Positions 1-13,300 of a stretch of DNA of 64,000 nt are shown here, piece by piece. The translations under genes and the position numbers were made by a program. Positions within the stretch are counted from its first letter, which is position 1. Each line of letters opens with the position of its first letter. The DNA is from Daedaleopsis sinensis (Eukaryota; Basidiomycota; Agaricomycetes; Polyporales; Polyporaceae): NCBI GenBank assembly GCA_033807695.1, contig CM066311.1:2170001-2234000 (forward strand), written 5' to 3'. The notes beneath the pieces were generated by a model that was given only the letters and a program-made list of their open reading frames with translations, searched no databases and was not told where the DNA came from.

Positions 1-378
1 CAACAGCCCCAAGGGCGTCCGACGGTCCACGACGTCTACTGCTCGCGCTGCGGACACCTGACCGCGTTCCGCAACCCGACCGGCGACGAGGGCGGCATGT
101 GGCACATCTCTTATGCCCCAGTAAGCGTCGCCCCTCCGCAGTGACCCCTCTGCATGGCGTGCTCGAGCTCACACCGTCCATAGGAGTACGACCGGGCCAT
201 GCGCGCCTTCGAGTGTGCGAAGCGCGAGGACGTCGGACGCGATGCTTCGCAAGCTGTGCCCGAGCTCTGGAAGAAGCCGATGCGGACGACACCCCCTCAG
301 AGTCTGCGGGGGCGACGAGCCCCCCGGGCCCCAGGTGGATCGCAAAGCGCGAGAAGACCACTGCGGGCGACGCTGTAA
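1..378 (+). CDS. 3' end of an unidentified gene (two terminal exons)
   Basis: The window opens inside a coding exon, open in frame from base 1. It carries a Cys-x-x-Cys pair (YCSRCGH) followed by TAFRNPTGDEGGMWHISYAP and a GTAAGC donor at 121. An acceptor at 181-183 (CCATAG) restores the frame, and the second exon (184-378) reads EYDRAMRAFECAKRED... to a TAA at 376-378. Phase is 0 on both sides and the 63-nt intron is a normal size for a basidiomycete. About 104 C-terminal residues are visible. The paired cysteines could bind zinc, but no family was recognised. The start and most of the protein lie outside the window. Confidence 0.5.
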
Positions 379-3300
379 TTCCACTGGTAGGTGATGCGCA
401 CTGGCACGACGTCAGCCCTCGCTGGCACCCGTATTGGCTCCGACTCGGAAAGCGCGCACCGGCCGCCTGGATCGGCCGGTGGGACGTGAAGCTTTGAAGC
501 GCGGCCCGGGAGAGCACAGCGCGGGCGAGGGAACGGATGGCGTGCATGCGACATAGGACGACTCGGACTCGAAGCTCGCTGGCCCTCTCAGGCGCGAAAG
601 CGTCGACGAGGCAGCTGTCTCCGCCGCTCTGGGCTGGACCCATCCGAGCCCGGCGAGCCGCTTCTTCTGGAGTGTGAAGCGCGACTCTGATGAGACCACG
701 CCTAACTCTGTCATTGAGACCGGAGGGGCGAAGACAGTACGGGAAGGAAATGTTCTTGGCAAGTTGCTTGCGGTTGTACTCCAAATCTTGCACGCGTCGG
801 GGACCGTCCGAGAACGCGATGAGTTCGGTGCATTCCATTTGAGTATTGTGTTTGCAGTGATGGATTCGCTCGATTATCGATAGCTACGGATGTTCATGCA
901 CATGGTCAGACGTGCCGAACTTACTCAGACACGTACATGTACAGGTTCGCAGTCCCCACGAATGTCGGCCAAATCAAGTTGTATGATATCATCATTGTGC
1001 CGTACTATACGCCGGATTAGAGAGAAAGACAAAGCGTAGAGGTAACGGACTTCGTGCCCGTCCAAGTCGCGTTGCCGGTCCGCTGACGAGCCCGCTGACT
1101 CTGCCTCCGGGTCCGACCGAGCTGTCGCGGGAGAAGCGTGCTCGGACGGGAAGGACGGCTGGCAAGGATGATACATATCGGCGCAAGATCGACCTCGGAT
1201 AGTGGGCTGTAGCGGGAGGGCATACTACTAGCCCGTGTGGTGAGGACTGTGCCCGCGAGGATGACGTTGAGGACGTCAAGCAGCAGGCAGGAGGATCGAC
1301 GCGGTTTGGAAAGGCTTGGATGGTATGACGCGGACGCGCGGTGATATGGGGTAGGTCGACAACGCTCGGGTGTACGGTGAGTCAGCGTGCAGTGTGTACG
1401 GCGGGCGTTGTGCAGCTGAGTTCGCGCTCTTGGCTAGGGCGGGCGACACAGTTTGCGCTAGCCCGTCCGTCCGTCCATCCGTGCGTCTCATCCAGAGCCC
1501 GCGCACGTCGGCCGCCCGAACCACGATAGGGCCAACGCGTGCCCAACTTGTAGCGCCACTTCCCAAGCCCAGAAACGTATACGTCGTACTTTTCAGAGTA
1601 CCCCCTGCCAAATCCGGAGCGCGCGCCCCACTCGGCCAGGACCAGCGACCGCAACGGGGTGCATTGCTGCCAGTGATTATGTGGTGGGTACTGCCCGTCG
1701 GGCCCGTCGGGCCTCAAGCGCAAGGTGCAGCTGCTTCGCGGGCAAGATGTTGAGTAATGAGCGCTGAGCGCCGAGCGGCACTGGCAACGTGCCATGGCCA
1801 GTGCGCGGGTGTACCGGCGTGTACTCAGTCATCGTCAAGCTCCAGACGTAAAAGCGCGTCACGGCGAAGCGCACCGCGCGTCCCCACAGCCTGCGCAGGT
1901 CACAAGCCCTGCCGCGAGCCGCGAGCCGTGAGCCGCGAGCCGTGGATCACCTGCCCACGAGTTGGAGTGACGAAGCACACCCTTCGCATCGCATCGGCAT
2001 CGTCGGTTCGAGCTGCGCGGAGAACCCGTCCAAGCATGGGGACTCCGAGCCCAAGCTAGTCGCGATTGCGAATGCGAATGCGAGCTCGACACGGCACGCG
2101 CGAGCTCGGAGTCGAAGCTTCGCGCGACTCGAGAGCGGTGGTCTCGATCAGCCGATCGACGCGTGCCCGGTCCACACGGTCCACCCCGTCCTTGCCGCAG
2201 AGAAAGGTGTATGCGTAATGGCACTCGCGTCTCGGGAGCCTGGGGTGTCATTATCCATTATCAGCACAATCGCGAGGCGCATGCGAGTTCTGCCGTACCA
2301 CTCAGGCTGGCAGGAGCTTGGCACCAGGTACGTGCCGCCTTCGAGCCTGAGGCCTGAGGAGGAGAGCGGTCAGCCGTGCACGGCGCATCCGAGTCGTCAG
2401 CCGTCACGGTCTGTCCTCTCCCGAGGTCCCAGTCCCAGTCCCAGTCCCAGTCATAGTCCCAGTCAGAGTCAGACTCTGACTCTGTGCACGCGCCGTTCAC
2501 CGGGACACCGTCATTTTCAGGGCTGCATCGCACGAACGGGGTATGAGTCGGTGCTGCTTCGCCGTGACCGTGACTGGCTGGGGAAGAAGGAGCGCGTGTG
2601 CGGGCGGGCGCGATGCGGTAGCTGGGATGGGCGGGATGGGCGGGTGCTGCTATGTAGAGCAAGGGGACGAGATGCGTGATCGCCACGCATACGCATGGGG
2701 GCGCGGGGTCGGCCCTCGTCGGTGGTCACAGACTGCAGTGCGGCCTCGCGATCGCGATCGGGTTCCGGACCCGGAGCGGGAGGACACTCGGAGCGGTGGG
2801 GGTGGGGGTGAGTGAGCCGGACGCGCGTTGTTTTCCACGGGACGCGGAGGACGCGGAGGACGCGGAGGGAGGACTGCCTGTGAGCGGACTCCGGAGGGCT
2901 GCGCGCGAGGAGGTATCAAGTGGATTACGAACCGATGACGATGCTCGGATACGCCCCCCGCCATGCCCGCAGGCTGGACGTCGAGCCTGTACAGTATACA
3001 GTATACAGTACAGCCCGCGGGAGGTGCGGTCGGGCCGTCCGCGTCCGCGTCACCATTGGCATCCACCTTCGCCTTCGCGTTCACGTTCACGTTCACGGAT
3101 CCATCTATGATACAGTGATACACTCCTCAGCGTACCAGACACAGCTGCGAAGTCAAACGACGTACCGACGGCCCGGGTCGGGTGACTGTACATTGTGCCG
3201 TGCGGCAGCCAGTGTCGGCTGGGCAGTGGAGGAGCAGAGTCCACCGGGGTCCGGCAGATACGCGCGCCTTCGCCTTCGCCTTCGTCTTCGTCTTCGTTGG

Positions 3301-3538
3301 ACTGCGAGGCGCGGCCTGTGCGGCTGGAGTGTGGAGTGTGGAGTATATGATGGAGGCTGGAGAGCGGGGCCTGTGACTGCAGTGCGGCGTGGGTGTGCGA
3401 GGGGTTTAGTTGGGGGGTTCCTGGCGCACTGGCATGGAAGTAGAAGTGGAAGTGGATGCAGGCCCTTGCAGAATACCTTCCGGAATCCGGAATCCAGAGT
3501 CCAGTGTCGACGTCGATGAGTCCGGGGCACTTGAACGA

Positions 3539-3561
3539 CAACAACAACAACAACAACAACA
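3539..3561 (+). repeat. (CAA)n microsatellite
   Basis: Seven uninterrupted CAA trinucleotides. They encode poly-Gln in one frame of a non-coding context. Confidence 0.9.
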
Positions 3562-6500
3562 GTCGATATCCGATCCGATCCGTCAGCTGCAGCCTGTCGT
3601 GAATTGTGAATCGTGCCCGTGCGACGAGGGAGAACGTGACCACTGACGAACGTACGACGCTCCCAGTGGACCCGCTCCGAGTCTCAGCCGCACTCCGCAC
3701 TCCGCACTCCGCACTCCCAACTTCAATGCGAACGGCCGCGGCGCGCGCGACTTGGACGTAGCCCCTTGGTCCTCAGGCCTCAGGCCTCCGAGTCAGGCTC
3801 CGGCTTGGATGGATGGGCGTGCGGCGAGGGGGATGGCGGGATGGCGGGATGGCGGGATGGTGCCTCCGAGCCGTCCCTGGCCCTCGCGGCGGCGTCCGAG
3901 TCCGAGTCGTTCTTCGCCCGGGGTGACTTGAGCCCGTCATGAAGATACAGATACAGCCCGTCATTGAAGGTACTAGGCAGGCGTGTGTGTGTGAGGTTCC
4001 GAGGTTCCGAGGTGCAGATTATAGATAGCCATAGCCATAGCGAGAATGCTCAGCACTCAGAAGAGCGCAGGTACCGGTGCCGACACGCACACTCGGAGGA
4101 CCGACAATATTGACATGCGCTGGCGTTTTCATCCAAGCTTGGTTACTGCGAGGATGTTTCGGGTGATTCGAACTGCTCACGTAATGCTGTGCTGCGCGTC
4201 CGCATTTGGAAAGTCTCGTAGAACATCATACGCGTGCGGCGTGACATATATGATATAGCCACATCCCCTTCAACCACCCCGGGCCCCAGAGAGTACATAA
4301 CCACAGTTCTAGTCGGGGGGAACGGCCGCGCCTCGTTGGTACCAGTAGAGACCCAGCGTAGGTAGTGGCACTGGCTTGGCACTGCCAGTGAACATACTGA
4401 ACTGAACCACCGCCGTGACGGGCCCGGGCGCGAACCACTGGCGCGCATATCATCCCACAGGTTTCGTGATCGCACCTAGCTAGTAGAGACCGCCTGCGCG
4501 AGCCCCGCGTGCACGTAGGATCCCTCGACGACTCGGACGACGCGGGCTCCGAGTCCAAGCCGGGGGCCGCAGCATCGCTGTAACGGGAGCCGAGAACGCC
4601 GCCACAACGTGAACTTAGCGCTGCAAGTCACCCCGGTCAAGTCCGAGTCGATGATAATGCATGCATGCATGCATTAATGATGTGAACTTCATCGATCATC
4701 GATCATCATTATATGCAGCCCCCCGCCCGCCCGTCCGCGTCAGGGTCTCTGCACCCCATATAGCAATCCCGCCCTGCGCACCTTGCACCTTGCATCTTGT
4801 ACGTATGTGTATGAGACCCCGGCGCAGGGAGTGAAGGGGCGTGCGCCCGGAGATGAACCCGTCAGAGGCAGCACGCACGCACATGCGGCGTGGGCGATCT
4901 CCCAGTCAGCTTGTTCGCCGGACAATTCGCCGGCGGCGCGCGTCGCCCGTCGTCATTAATTCGTTCATTCATTCATTCATTAATTATGTGCCGTTCGCGC
5001 TAGGAGTAGGAGTAGGTATACTGGGCGCTGGGCACTGCCTGATCTGGAGTCGCAGGAAAGCTTAAGGAAGCCGCCCCGCCTCGTAGGCTGTAGCACCTCT
5101 GGGGCGTGCGGGCGGGCGGGCGTGCAGGCTATTTCCACGTGCGCACGCGCACTTGCTCGCGTCCGAGGCCGAGGCCGAGGGGTTTCCGCATGGGGCTCCG
5201 AGGCGGAGTCGCCTGCACCAGGAAAGGAAAGGCAGGGCGGGCAAGGCAGCAGGGGGTCGCAGCGCCCGTTCATTAATATTCTGATTGGGATGTTAATGTG
5301 AGTGCCAGTGTATTCCTCCGTGCCTCTGCCCGCTGACCTGAACGGGCATATACAGCTGTGCGGGCCATCCGAGGCGGCGTCCGAGTCCGAGGTGCTGCCG
5401 TGGTGACAGTACCAGTGATCGTGACCGTGATCGTCGAGGGCGCACGAGACAGACACGAGACGGGCACATGGAGCGAGCACGGGCCGTCCAACGTCCGACG
5501 TCCGACGGCCAGACTCCAGGCGGGCGACGATCAACGCGCAGGGGCGAGTACGCACGGTACGCCCACGCGCGCGAGTGAGCCCCGGCAGACCCAGCCCAGT
5601 TTGTGCCCGCATCCAAAAAAGGCAGGCGGGGTGACTAACCCCACTCCCGCGCAGGCGCTCGTGTGCGTAGGGGACTAGACTAAGGCCTGAAGAACGGACA
5701 CCAGATCAGCGGGAGCGGCGCCGGCGCCGGCGACTTGGACTACTGGGACTGGGGCTGGTTGCGAGGGATCTGAATGGTGTGATCTGGAATCAGGAATCTG
5801 GGGTGGTGGCAATGGCAATGGGAGGCGAGGTGCCATGGGAGGCGAGGTGGGCATGGTGCGGGTGACAGCGACAGCGAAGCCGCCGGGCTTACACGTACGA
5901 CGAGACGCAGGAGTATTTACATGCATATGCGATGCGGATGGGGAATGGGAGCACGGGCCCGGGGGCAGGGATGCTCGTGCGCGTGAGTCGTGGCTGCGAT
6001 CGTTGGCCCGGCGCTGGAGACGACGAGTGCCTGGAAGATCCATGGCTCCATGGCAGGCGACTTTGCGGCGGCGGATGCACGGAAGACGGAACAGAATACA
6101 GAACATAGAACAGAGAAGATAGACAGCAGACAGCAGGGGCGGCAGATGGAGAAGAGCGTGCGGTCGGGGAGAGACCGCGGGGCAGGGCACGCGCGTCGGC
6201 GGAGGACGGGGCAAGGGGGCTACCACGCTCGAGGGCGCGCTGCGTCATGCGAAGGCGGCGTCGGCGTGGCGAGCGAGCATATGGGCCCTCCATACCCGCC
6301 CACCGAACTCTATCCCGGCTCGATCGCGCCCTCCCTCTCCCCACCGTCGCCGCCCGCGTCCTCGTCCTCGTCCTCGGTGCATCCACGGCCCACCGTGCGG
6401 CGGGGCTTGGCGGCTTGTTGGGGCGAGTGTTTCCGGGGTCGGAGACCGCTTGAACAGATGGTCGACGGACGTCTGGTCAGACAACGTTAACAGACCCTAG

Positions 6501-7516
6501 GCCGGTCATGCTGCCTGATGATGAGGAACTGACCGCCTGCCAGCGGTGGTGCATCCGTGCCTGGCCATAGCCATGGGCTCCCAGTCAGATCTAAGAATCG
6601 AACGGCGCAAACGACTGCGACTGGCCGCCGCTCGCCGCTCGCACTAGCGTCGAACGTGAACGATATCAGATAATAGAGGGTTCCGACAGCGACGTGCACC
6701 GTGACGCGTGACGTTCCCTGCGAGCACGAGCACGAGCCACGAGCCTCGACCGCGAACGTTCGAACACGGATCCCGGACGCGACAAGTACAAGTCTTCCCC
6801 AACGACTGGGAGCCCCGGGCCCACGCTATGCACATGGGCGATGCCGCGCGGCGCGGGGCGGCCGCATCGCGTACGGCTCCACGGCGCACAGAAGCCCCAG
6901 AACCAGAGCTCGAGGCACACCGTCCGTGTCCACCGCGGTCCGCGCCCTAACACCAACTGCTACCACTGCTGGTTAGTGGCTCCTGCGGAAGTCGACGTCG
7001 ACGCCGACCCATTCCATTCGCGGACGGTAGACGTGGACCTGGACTTGGACCTGGCCCGGACGTGCCCTGCAGTGAACGTTGAGATTCTTGAACGTGGAAC
7101 GAGGACCCGAACGAGGACCTGAACCTGAACCTGAACCTAACCAGCGTCCGGGAAGCGCGGCGAAACCCCGCTGCCGCTGCATCTGCATCCATGGCCAGCC
7201 GCATGCGCATGCGCAGTCGACGTATCCGTATACGTATACGGATACGTAGAAGTCCATCATGGTCTGGGGAGATCGCAGCCTGCAGGGAGGGCCGGCCCCT
7301 CCGACGACGACGCGGACGAGCGCACCATCAAGATGCCGGCAGCCCATGCCATGGTCACCGGCCGCGAACCGTTGCGTCGTGCGGCGTGCGTCGTTCGTCG
7401 TGTGGCGTAGCCTTCCAGAACCCCGGCGCCGTGGCCACTCGACGACCTGCGCCGCGCGATAGCCGCGGCGGGGGTCATAGAAGCGACGCGGACGCAGACG
7501 CCGACGGCCCACGACT

Positions 7517-7551
7517 CGGTATTCGGTATTCGGTATTCGGTATTCGGTATT
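7517..7551 (+). repeat. CGGTATT heptamer array, 5 copies
   Basis: Five perfect copies of CGGTATT. They are followed by degenerate TATTCGG/ATTCGG units to about 7590. The same heptamer recurs in a second array at 27,696-27,744. Confidence 0.9.
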
Positions 7552-8241
7552 CGTATTCGGATTCGGATTCGGATGCGGATTCGGATGCGGCGGTGTGACG
7601 ACTCGGAAGTGGCAGCCGGCCCAGGATATCGATAGCTAGTGCCATGGCATGGGGTCCGTATGCATATGATGGCGCCCGCCCCGTCGTCAACGTCAACGTT
7701 AACGCGAACGCGAACGCGTCACGGTGGGCCGTATGCATACGCAACAATGACAACGGTAGAGCGTGCGCACATGATATTTCCGATCCTGAAGGCCTGATCC
7801 TGATCAATGCATACCGATCTGGCCATGGGGTGCGCCTTCGACGTCGGCGCGGAAGTGATGTCGTGGACGGCTGAGATGACTGCAGCAGCCGCGCGCCCGG
7901 CGACGGCGACGGCGACGGCGACGTCTCAGAACCCCACTAGTACTGGTACTGGGACTGGTACTGGTACTGGTCTGGGGCCCGGGGGCCGAGGCCGGACTCT
8001 GCAACCGGCCGGGATATCAATATCGACGATACTTGCTTGATGCATGTGGATGCATCGACCTGAGGCCTGACGCGTGACGGTGAATGCAGGATCCGGATCC
8101 GGCGGGGTCCCTGGCACTCGCACTCGCACTCGCACTGGCAAGTACTCGTACTCTGGCACTGTGCAGCCCCGGCCCCGGCCCCCTCGTCCGACGTCGACGC
8201 TGCCCACGCGCACGCGCACGGTGCGCACGGTGTCGGCCCGA

Positions 8242-8283
<42 letters not shown>
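8242..8283 (+). repeat. CGTCTG hexamer array, 7 copies
   Basis: Seven perfect copies of CGTCTG in the gene-free block. Confidence 0.9.
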
Positions 8284-10306
8284 ATCTTCGCTCTAGATCT
8301 GGGCGCGCAGGCTCTGCCGCCATGCACATGCACATGCACATGGAGAACGTTAACGTCCCGTCAGCGCTGCAGACGGCGGGCCATCCTTCTCCTGGATGCG
8401 TCTCGCGTCTCGGGGGTCAATACGACCGTGCACCGCGCGTGTCAGGCTGACCATGGCCATGGCCATGCGCCAGCTCCGGGTGCGGGTGCAGACGTCTGCC
8501 CCGGCCCCGGAGGCCGCGGACGACGTCTGAGTCTGAGTCTGCGAGCCGGTGCACCGTGACTTGGGGGCCGGGCACTGGGGCAGGCGATGCTCGGAGGGGG
8601 AGGCGGAGGCGGAGGGGGAGGCGCACTCGCACTCGCACTCGCACTCGCAGTCGGGACGCACTCGCACTCGAGCTCGCACTCGACTTGGGGTGTGCTGCTG
8701 CGATACTTGAGTTCTGGATTGCTCAATCTGTTGGTGTTGGTGTTGGTGTTGGTGTTGGTGTCGGCAGATCCTGTTGCCTTTAGCGTTAGCTTCAGTCGCC
8801 GTCGCCGTCGTGGCGCACTGCTGGCCTGTGCGCATATGCATATGCATATGCAGGAGGACACGTACACGTACCTCCTTAAGCAACGTCTCGAGCACCGGTT
8901 GTACCAGTACCAGGGGCGGCGGCGGCGGCGGCGACAGCACCAGCGTGCGCGCGTAGATCTGCCTCCTGCCTCCTGCCTCCTGCCGGCGCCCCAGGCTAGT
9001 CGTAGTCGTAGCAGCCACATCATGCATCAGACCACAAGGCGGGCCAGATCTATCATCTAGAGCAGGCCCGGGAGGGTTCGCAACTTGTTGCAGCTGGGAG
9101 GGAGGAGCGGGACTCGGACTCGGACGCGGACTCGGGCCGGAGAGTGGGCCGCGCGCGCACGCCTTGGGCTTCGGTGGCCCGTGGGGCTGCGAGGACGTAC
9201 ACACAAAGATGCCAGTGCGCGCGCGGTGGAGTGCTGGAGTGGCGTTGAAGCGGGTCATGGCGTTGGCGTGTGCTTTGGGATCCGTGCATGGGGGAGCTGA
9301 GCGCTGAGGATTTGCTGGCCGTGGTGGTGGGGCTTTGTAAGTGCCATGCCCGATGGTCGATGCTTGCACGGAGGAGACGCATTTCCCGCAGGACAACTAC
9401 AACTTGCAGTCAGACCTTGTCCGAGCCTCTCCGAGGGGCACGGGCACGTTGGAGCCCGGACGCTGAAGCTGAAGCTTGAGGCCTGAGCCTAGGACCCGCG
9501 CGCGCAGCTGTTGGATCCAAGGAATCAGTACTCAGTACTCAGTACTCTGTTCCTGCGCGTGCCGTGACCACCGACTCGTGCGCGTGAGTAGCAGGCCTAG
9601 GCGTGGCAAGTGTGCACAGTGCCGCCCGCACGCTGCGCACACGTCTACGTCCCTTGGGCCTTCCTCCATCCATCTGCTACTGCTGGCGCTTGTACTGCAT
9701 TCCCGAGCCTGCGGAAAAGGCGGACCGAGCTCGAGCTCGAGGGTGCGCTCCGGAGATCCAGCTCTGCTCTTGTCCAGCGGGAGCTTCGGCTTCGGCTTCA
9801 GCTTCCGCGCGCGTAGTGCGCCCCTGCCCTGTGTGCGCGAGAAGCCGCAGCTGCGGAGGGCGGAGTACGACGCGCGCGGCAGCGTCGGCCTGGCTTCACT
9901 TCGCCACAGCAGCAGCAGCAGCAGACTGAGTTGTCGTCGTCTCGGTGCATCAGCACGCATACACGTACTACGCTCTCCTGCACGCGCAAGGATCATCAGC
10001 GACAGCGCGACGCGGTAGTATCGGGAGGACCGCCCGCCCGCACCAGAGTGCGCGAATGGAACGTTGGACGGTCGGACGTACCACACTAGTCAGCGCGCAC
10101 GCAGCACGCTCGCACAGGCATTCATTCAGGCACCAGGTGGCCGCGGCGTTCGAAAACTGGCTCGAGCCTCAAGCTCAAGGTGCGCGCGCGCGGTCCAGTG
10201 CGAAGTTACCGGCGACCGCTGTGGGAGGGGTTCCTAGCAGCCGGCCGTTAACATTCAGCTATCCCGCGAGATACGCCGCGGACGACTCGGATGAGGACGA
10301 GACTCG

Positions 10307-10355
10307 TTAGTCGTTAGTCGTTAGTCGTTAGTCGTGAGTCGTGAGTCGTGAGTCG
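10307..10355 (+). repeat. TTAGTCG / TGAGTCG heptamer array
   Basis: Four copies of TTAGTCG run straight into three copies of TGAGTCG. The one-base variant is clustered at one end, which suggests stepwise local duplication. Confidence 0.9.
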
Positions 10356-13300
10356 TCTGTCCTTCGAGACAGTCCACTGGCAAGTCCGCAGCACGAGTCT
10401 AGTGGTTTGGGTGCCAGTGCCGGTGCCGGTGCCAGTGCCAGTCGGCGGGCCTGCTTCACGACACTGCGAGTCCCCGCGGGCCTCTGAGATCTGAGAGCTA
10501 AAATGAGCAGGACGAGCAGATTCGGAGGATCGACGTCGACGGTACCTTCGAAGTTCGACGTGCGTACCGTAGACATAGACACAGAGACCGACGTCCCCAG
10601 GCTGCGCTGCCAGTAGCATGGACGGCCGCGGGCGACCACATGATGAAACGCTCGAGAGTGTAACGTTGTTGGTGTGTTGCAGAAGGTGACTTGTCGAGCT
10701 CGACATTGACATTGGCCGCCCCAGCGCTAATGGCGATGGATCGGGAACCCAAGTACAGGGTTCCGCATCGGGCAGGTCTACTGAACCGCTTGCCCTGAGC
10801 GCCGGGCCCGCGGCCGTCAGTCACGCAGCAGACAATATTGACAACCGTGTGCACTGTACTGTAGTCTGTCGGCCTCGGACTCAATTGGGCGTGCCTTCTC
10901 AGAATCCAGATTCGTGCGTACATATGTACATGTACATATACTGGGTACGTCTATCAGTCGGCCGTGACATTCGAGCCGGTGCATGCACTGAAGGCGCTCC
11001 CGGGCCATATCTCGTGCGTTTGAACACCACCGCCGCGCACTCAGGCTGGCATGTGATCTCTTCAATTGAAGCATTGAAGCCTCAGTGAGTGTGCCTTCTG
11101 CCACGGTGCCACGGCGGTACCGGTGCCACTCGGCCGCCTGGTGCGCATGGTCCAGCCAGGCGCCGCGCACTGGCGTTCGATGCCATTCAGTTGCCAGTCG
11201 CAGCCTCAGTCTGTCAGAACGCCGGGCGGTGAGTAATCCGAGTCCGTAGCCGCGGGCAGCACTTGGCATCTTCGGCCGAGAAGACGGGCTGCATCCGAGG
11301 GCTCCTGGCCCGCGCCGCGCAGTACGTACTGATACCACCGTTCAATCTTCCTCCCGCGTGTCCACTGGCGTGTCAGTGCACTGTGAGAAGCCGTTGAACG
11401 TTGGGGGCCCGGGAAACTTCCAGATGCATACTTTGGACTCGTTGTATGCCGTGACAGCGCCCGATACTTATCCGCACGTACACGTACACGCGGCAACGGG
11501 TTAACGTTCAACATTGATGCATTAATAACGGAATCGAACGCGATGCACTGCACTGGCGCGAGCGCGCGCGCGCGAACTTGTACTTGGACGGACCGTCGAC
11601 TCGGACTGAGCGAACTTGAACTGTCACGCAGCACCGCTCTCCGAGCACACACTCCGCACGCGCGGATTGCCGTCACGTCACGGCGCTGTCGCTCGCTAGC
11701 ACTTACGATCAACCGGCGCGCCGTTACGAGTACTGGTGTCCACCGAGTAAGTATTGCAGGATAGATCAACAAGACGCAGGAGGGTACTTCTTGCACCCGC
11801 TGCCAGCGAAAGGAACAGTGCCACTGGCACGCACGACTCAGTGGAATGCACATTGCACATTGCACACTTCTCTTGGACCTGTCCACAATCCACAATGCAC
11901 ATCGGCGCGCTCAGGACAGCAGCGTCAGGCCCGGGACGAGCCTGAGTGCGCGGGGCGCCGCGCCGCGCCGTCGACGTCCGCCCGGGCCCCGATGTGATGC
12001 CGCCTTCAAGCAGCGTTGAAGCCCCGCTCAGGCTGGGAGTGGGCCGCAAGCGCGAGCCCCGGGGCGGACGAACCCCGGGCGCGCGACACGGCGGAGATGG
12101 GCCATGGCAGCGCACGACCGTGAGTACTGCTCCTGCAGCTGGGCCTCGCGGTTAACATTATGCGTGCAGTCAGAGTCGATGGCAGTGGGTACGGCCTGCC
12201 TCAAGCCTGACACTCGCCGGGGGCGTGGTTAACCCCCTCCGCTCTCTTTGCGTTCAAGTTTACCACCCATTTCCCGGGATTGGGATCTCACAGGACGGTC
12301 ATGCACTGGCAAGGAATGGACGCGCGCCAGGAGGCTCGGTCGGGAGCGAGCAGGCAGTGGGCGCGGTGACCACTGACCGGTGATGCAAGTGGCGCGAGGT
12401 ATTCGTCCGACAAGCCGCTCGAGGGGGGCCTAGCCATGGCCAGTACTTGTACGTGTGGTGGTGACGTACCGAGAACAACAGCTTCGATGGGGCGGGGGGC
12501 GCTGCAGCTGGCCAGACGACCTGCAGCCTGAGAGACGGGTTCTAAAGAGAACCTTTACTATCACTGTCAGCGCGATAAATTTCTTGAAGACGTTGCGCAG
12601 TGCGCACCGTGACGGCCGTAAGTAGCCCGGTGTCCGGACCCCGGAGGACCCCCCGGACTCGGATTATGCACGGCCACGGCCCTGGCCCCGGCCCGAGTTT
12701 CTTGTGCGGATGCTGCATAGGAGATGCTCGCGTTCGAGCAGGGAAGGAAGCACCGGGCAAACACCGGCCTCGGGAGTCGGCAGTCTGCACAACTTATGTG
12801 GCCAGTGCGGATCGTGCACGCGTGCTCACTGCTCAGGCTGCGCGACGCGGGATCGTGAGTCAGGTCACGGAAGTCAGCCCGCTGAGTCTGTCTGTGCGTG
12901 GCATACCCCCGAGTCGTGAACGAGCTTGCGGAATCCGGCTTGCCAATGCCAGTAGCACACTTAACTTGTAGGAATCCGCCGGCCCCGGGCCCACAGATCG
13001 CCCGTCGCCCGTCGCGCGTCGCGTGTACTAGCTACTAGCTACTAGCAAGCAAGCTCACTGCCTGATCTGTGTGCGAGTCCCCGCACCGTGGCCAGTGGGA
13101 GACCGGGGCCGTCACCGTATCGATCCAATCTGCCAGGGCATCGACATGATCTCCGAGTCGAGTCTCTCGCACATGAACATGATCAATGATCACCGTCCGC
13201 TGTCGACGTCGACGAAGGCTCTGCCAGTGCGGGGCCCGGCCCAGCAAGGCAATCGCATCGGACTCCGAACGGGCAATCCTCGGCGACCGGCAACCAACTC

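Noticed and set aside
8350..9396. 348-codon minus-strand open frame in the gene-free block
   Set aside because: It crosses several microsatellites (CACTCG, GTTGGT), and equally long frames exist on the other strand.
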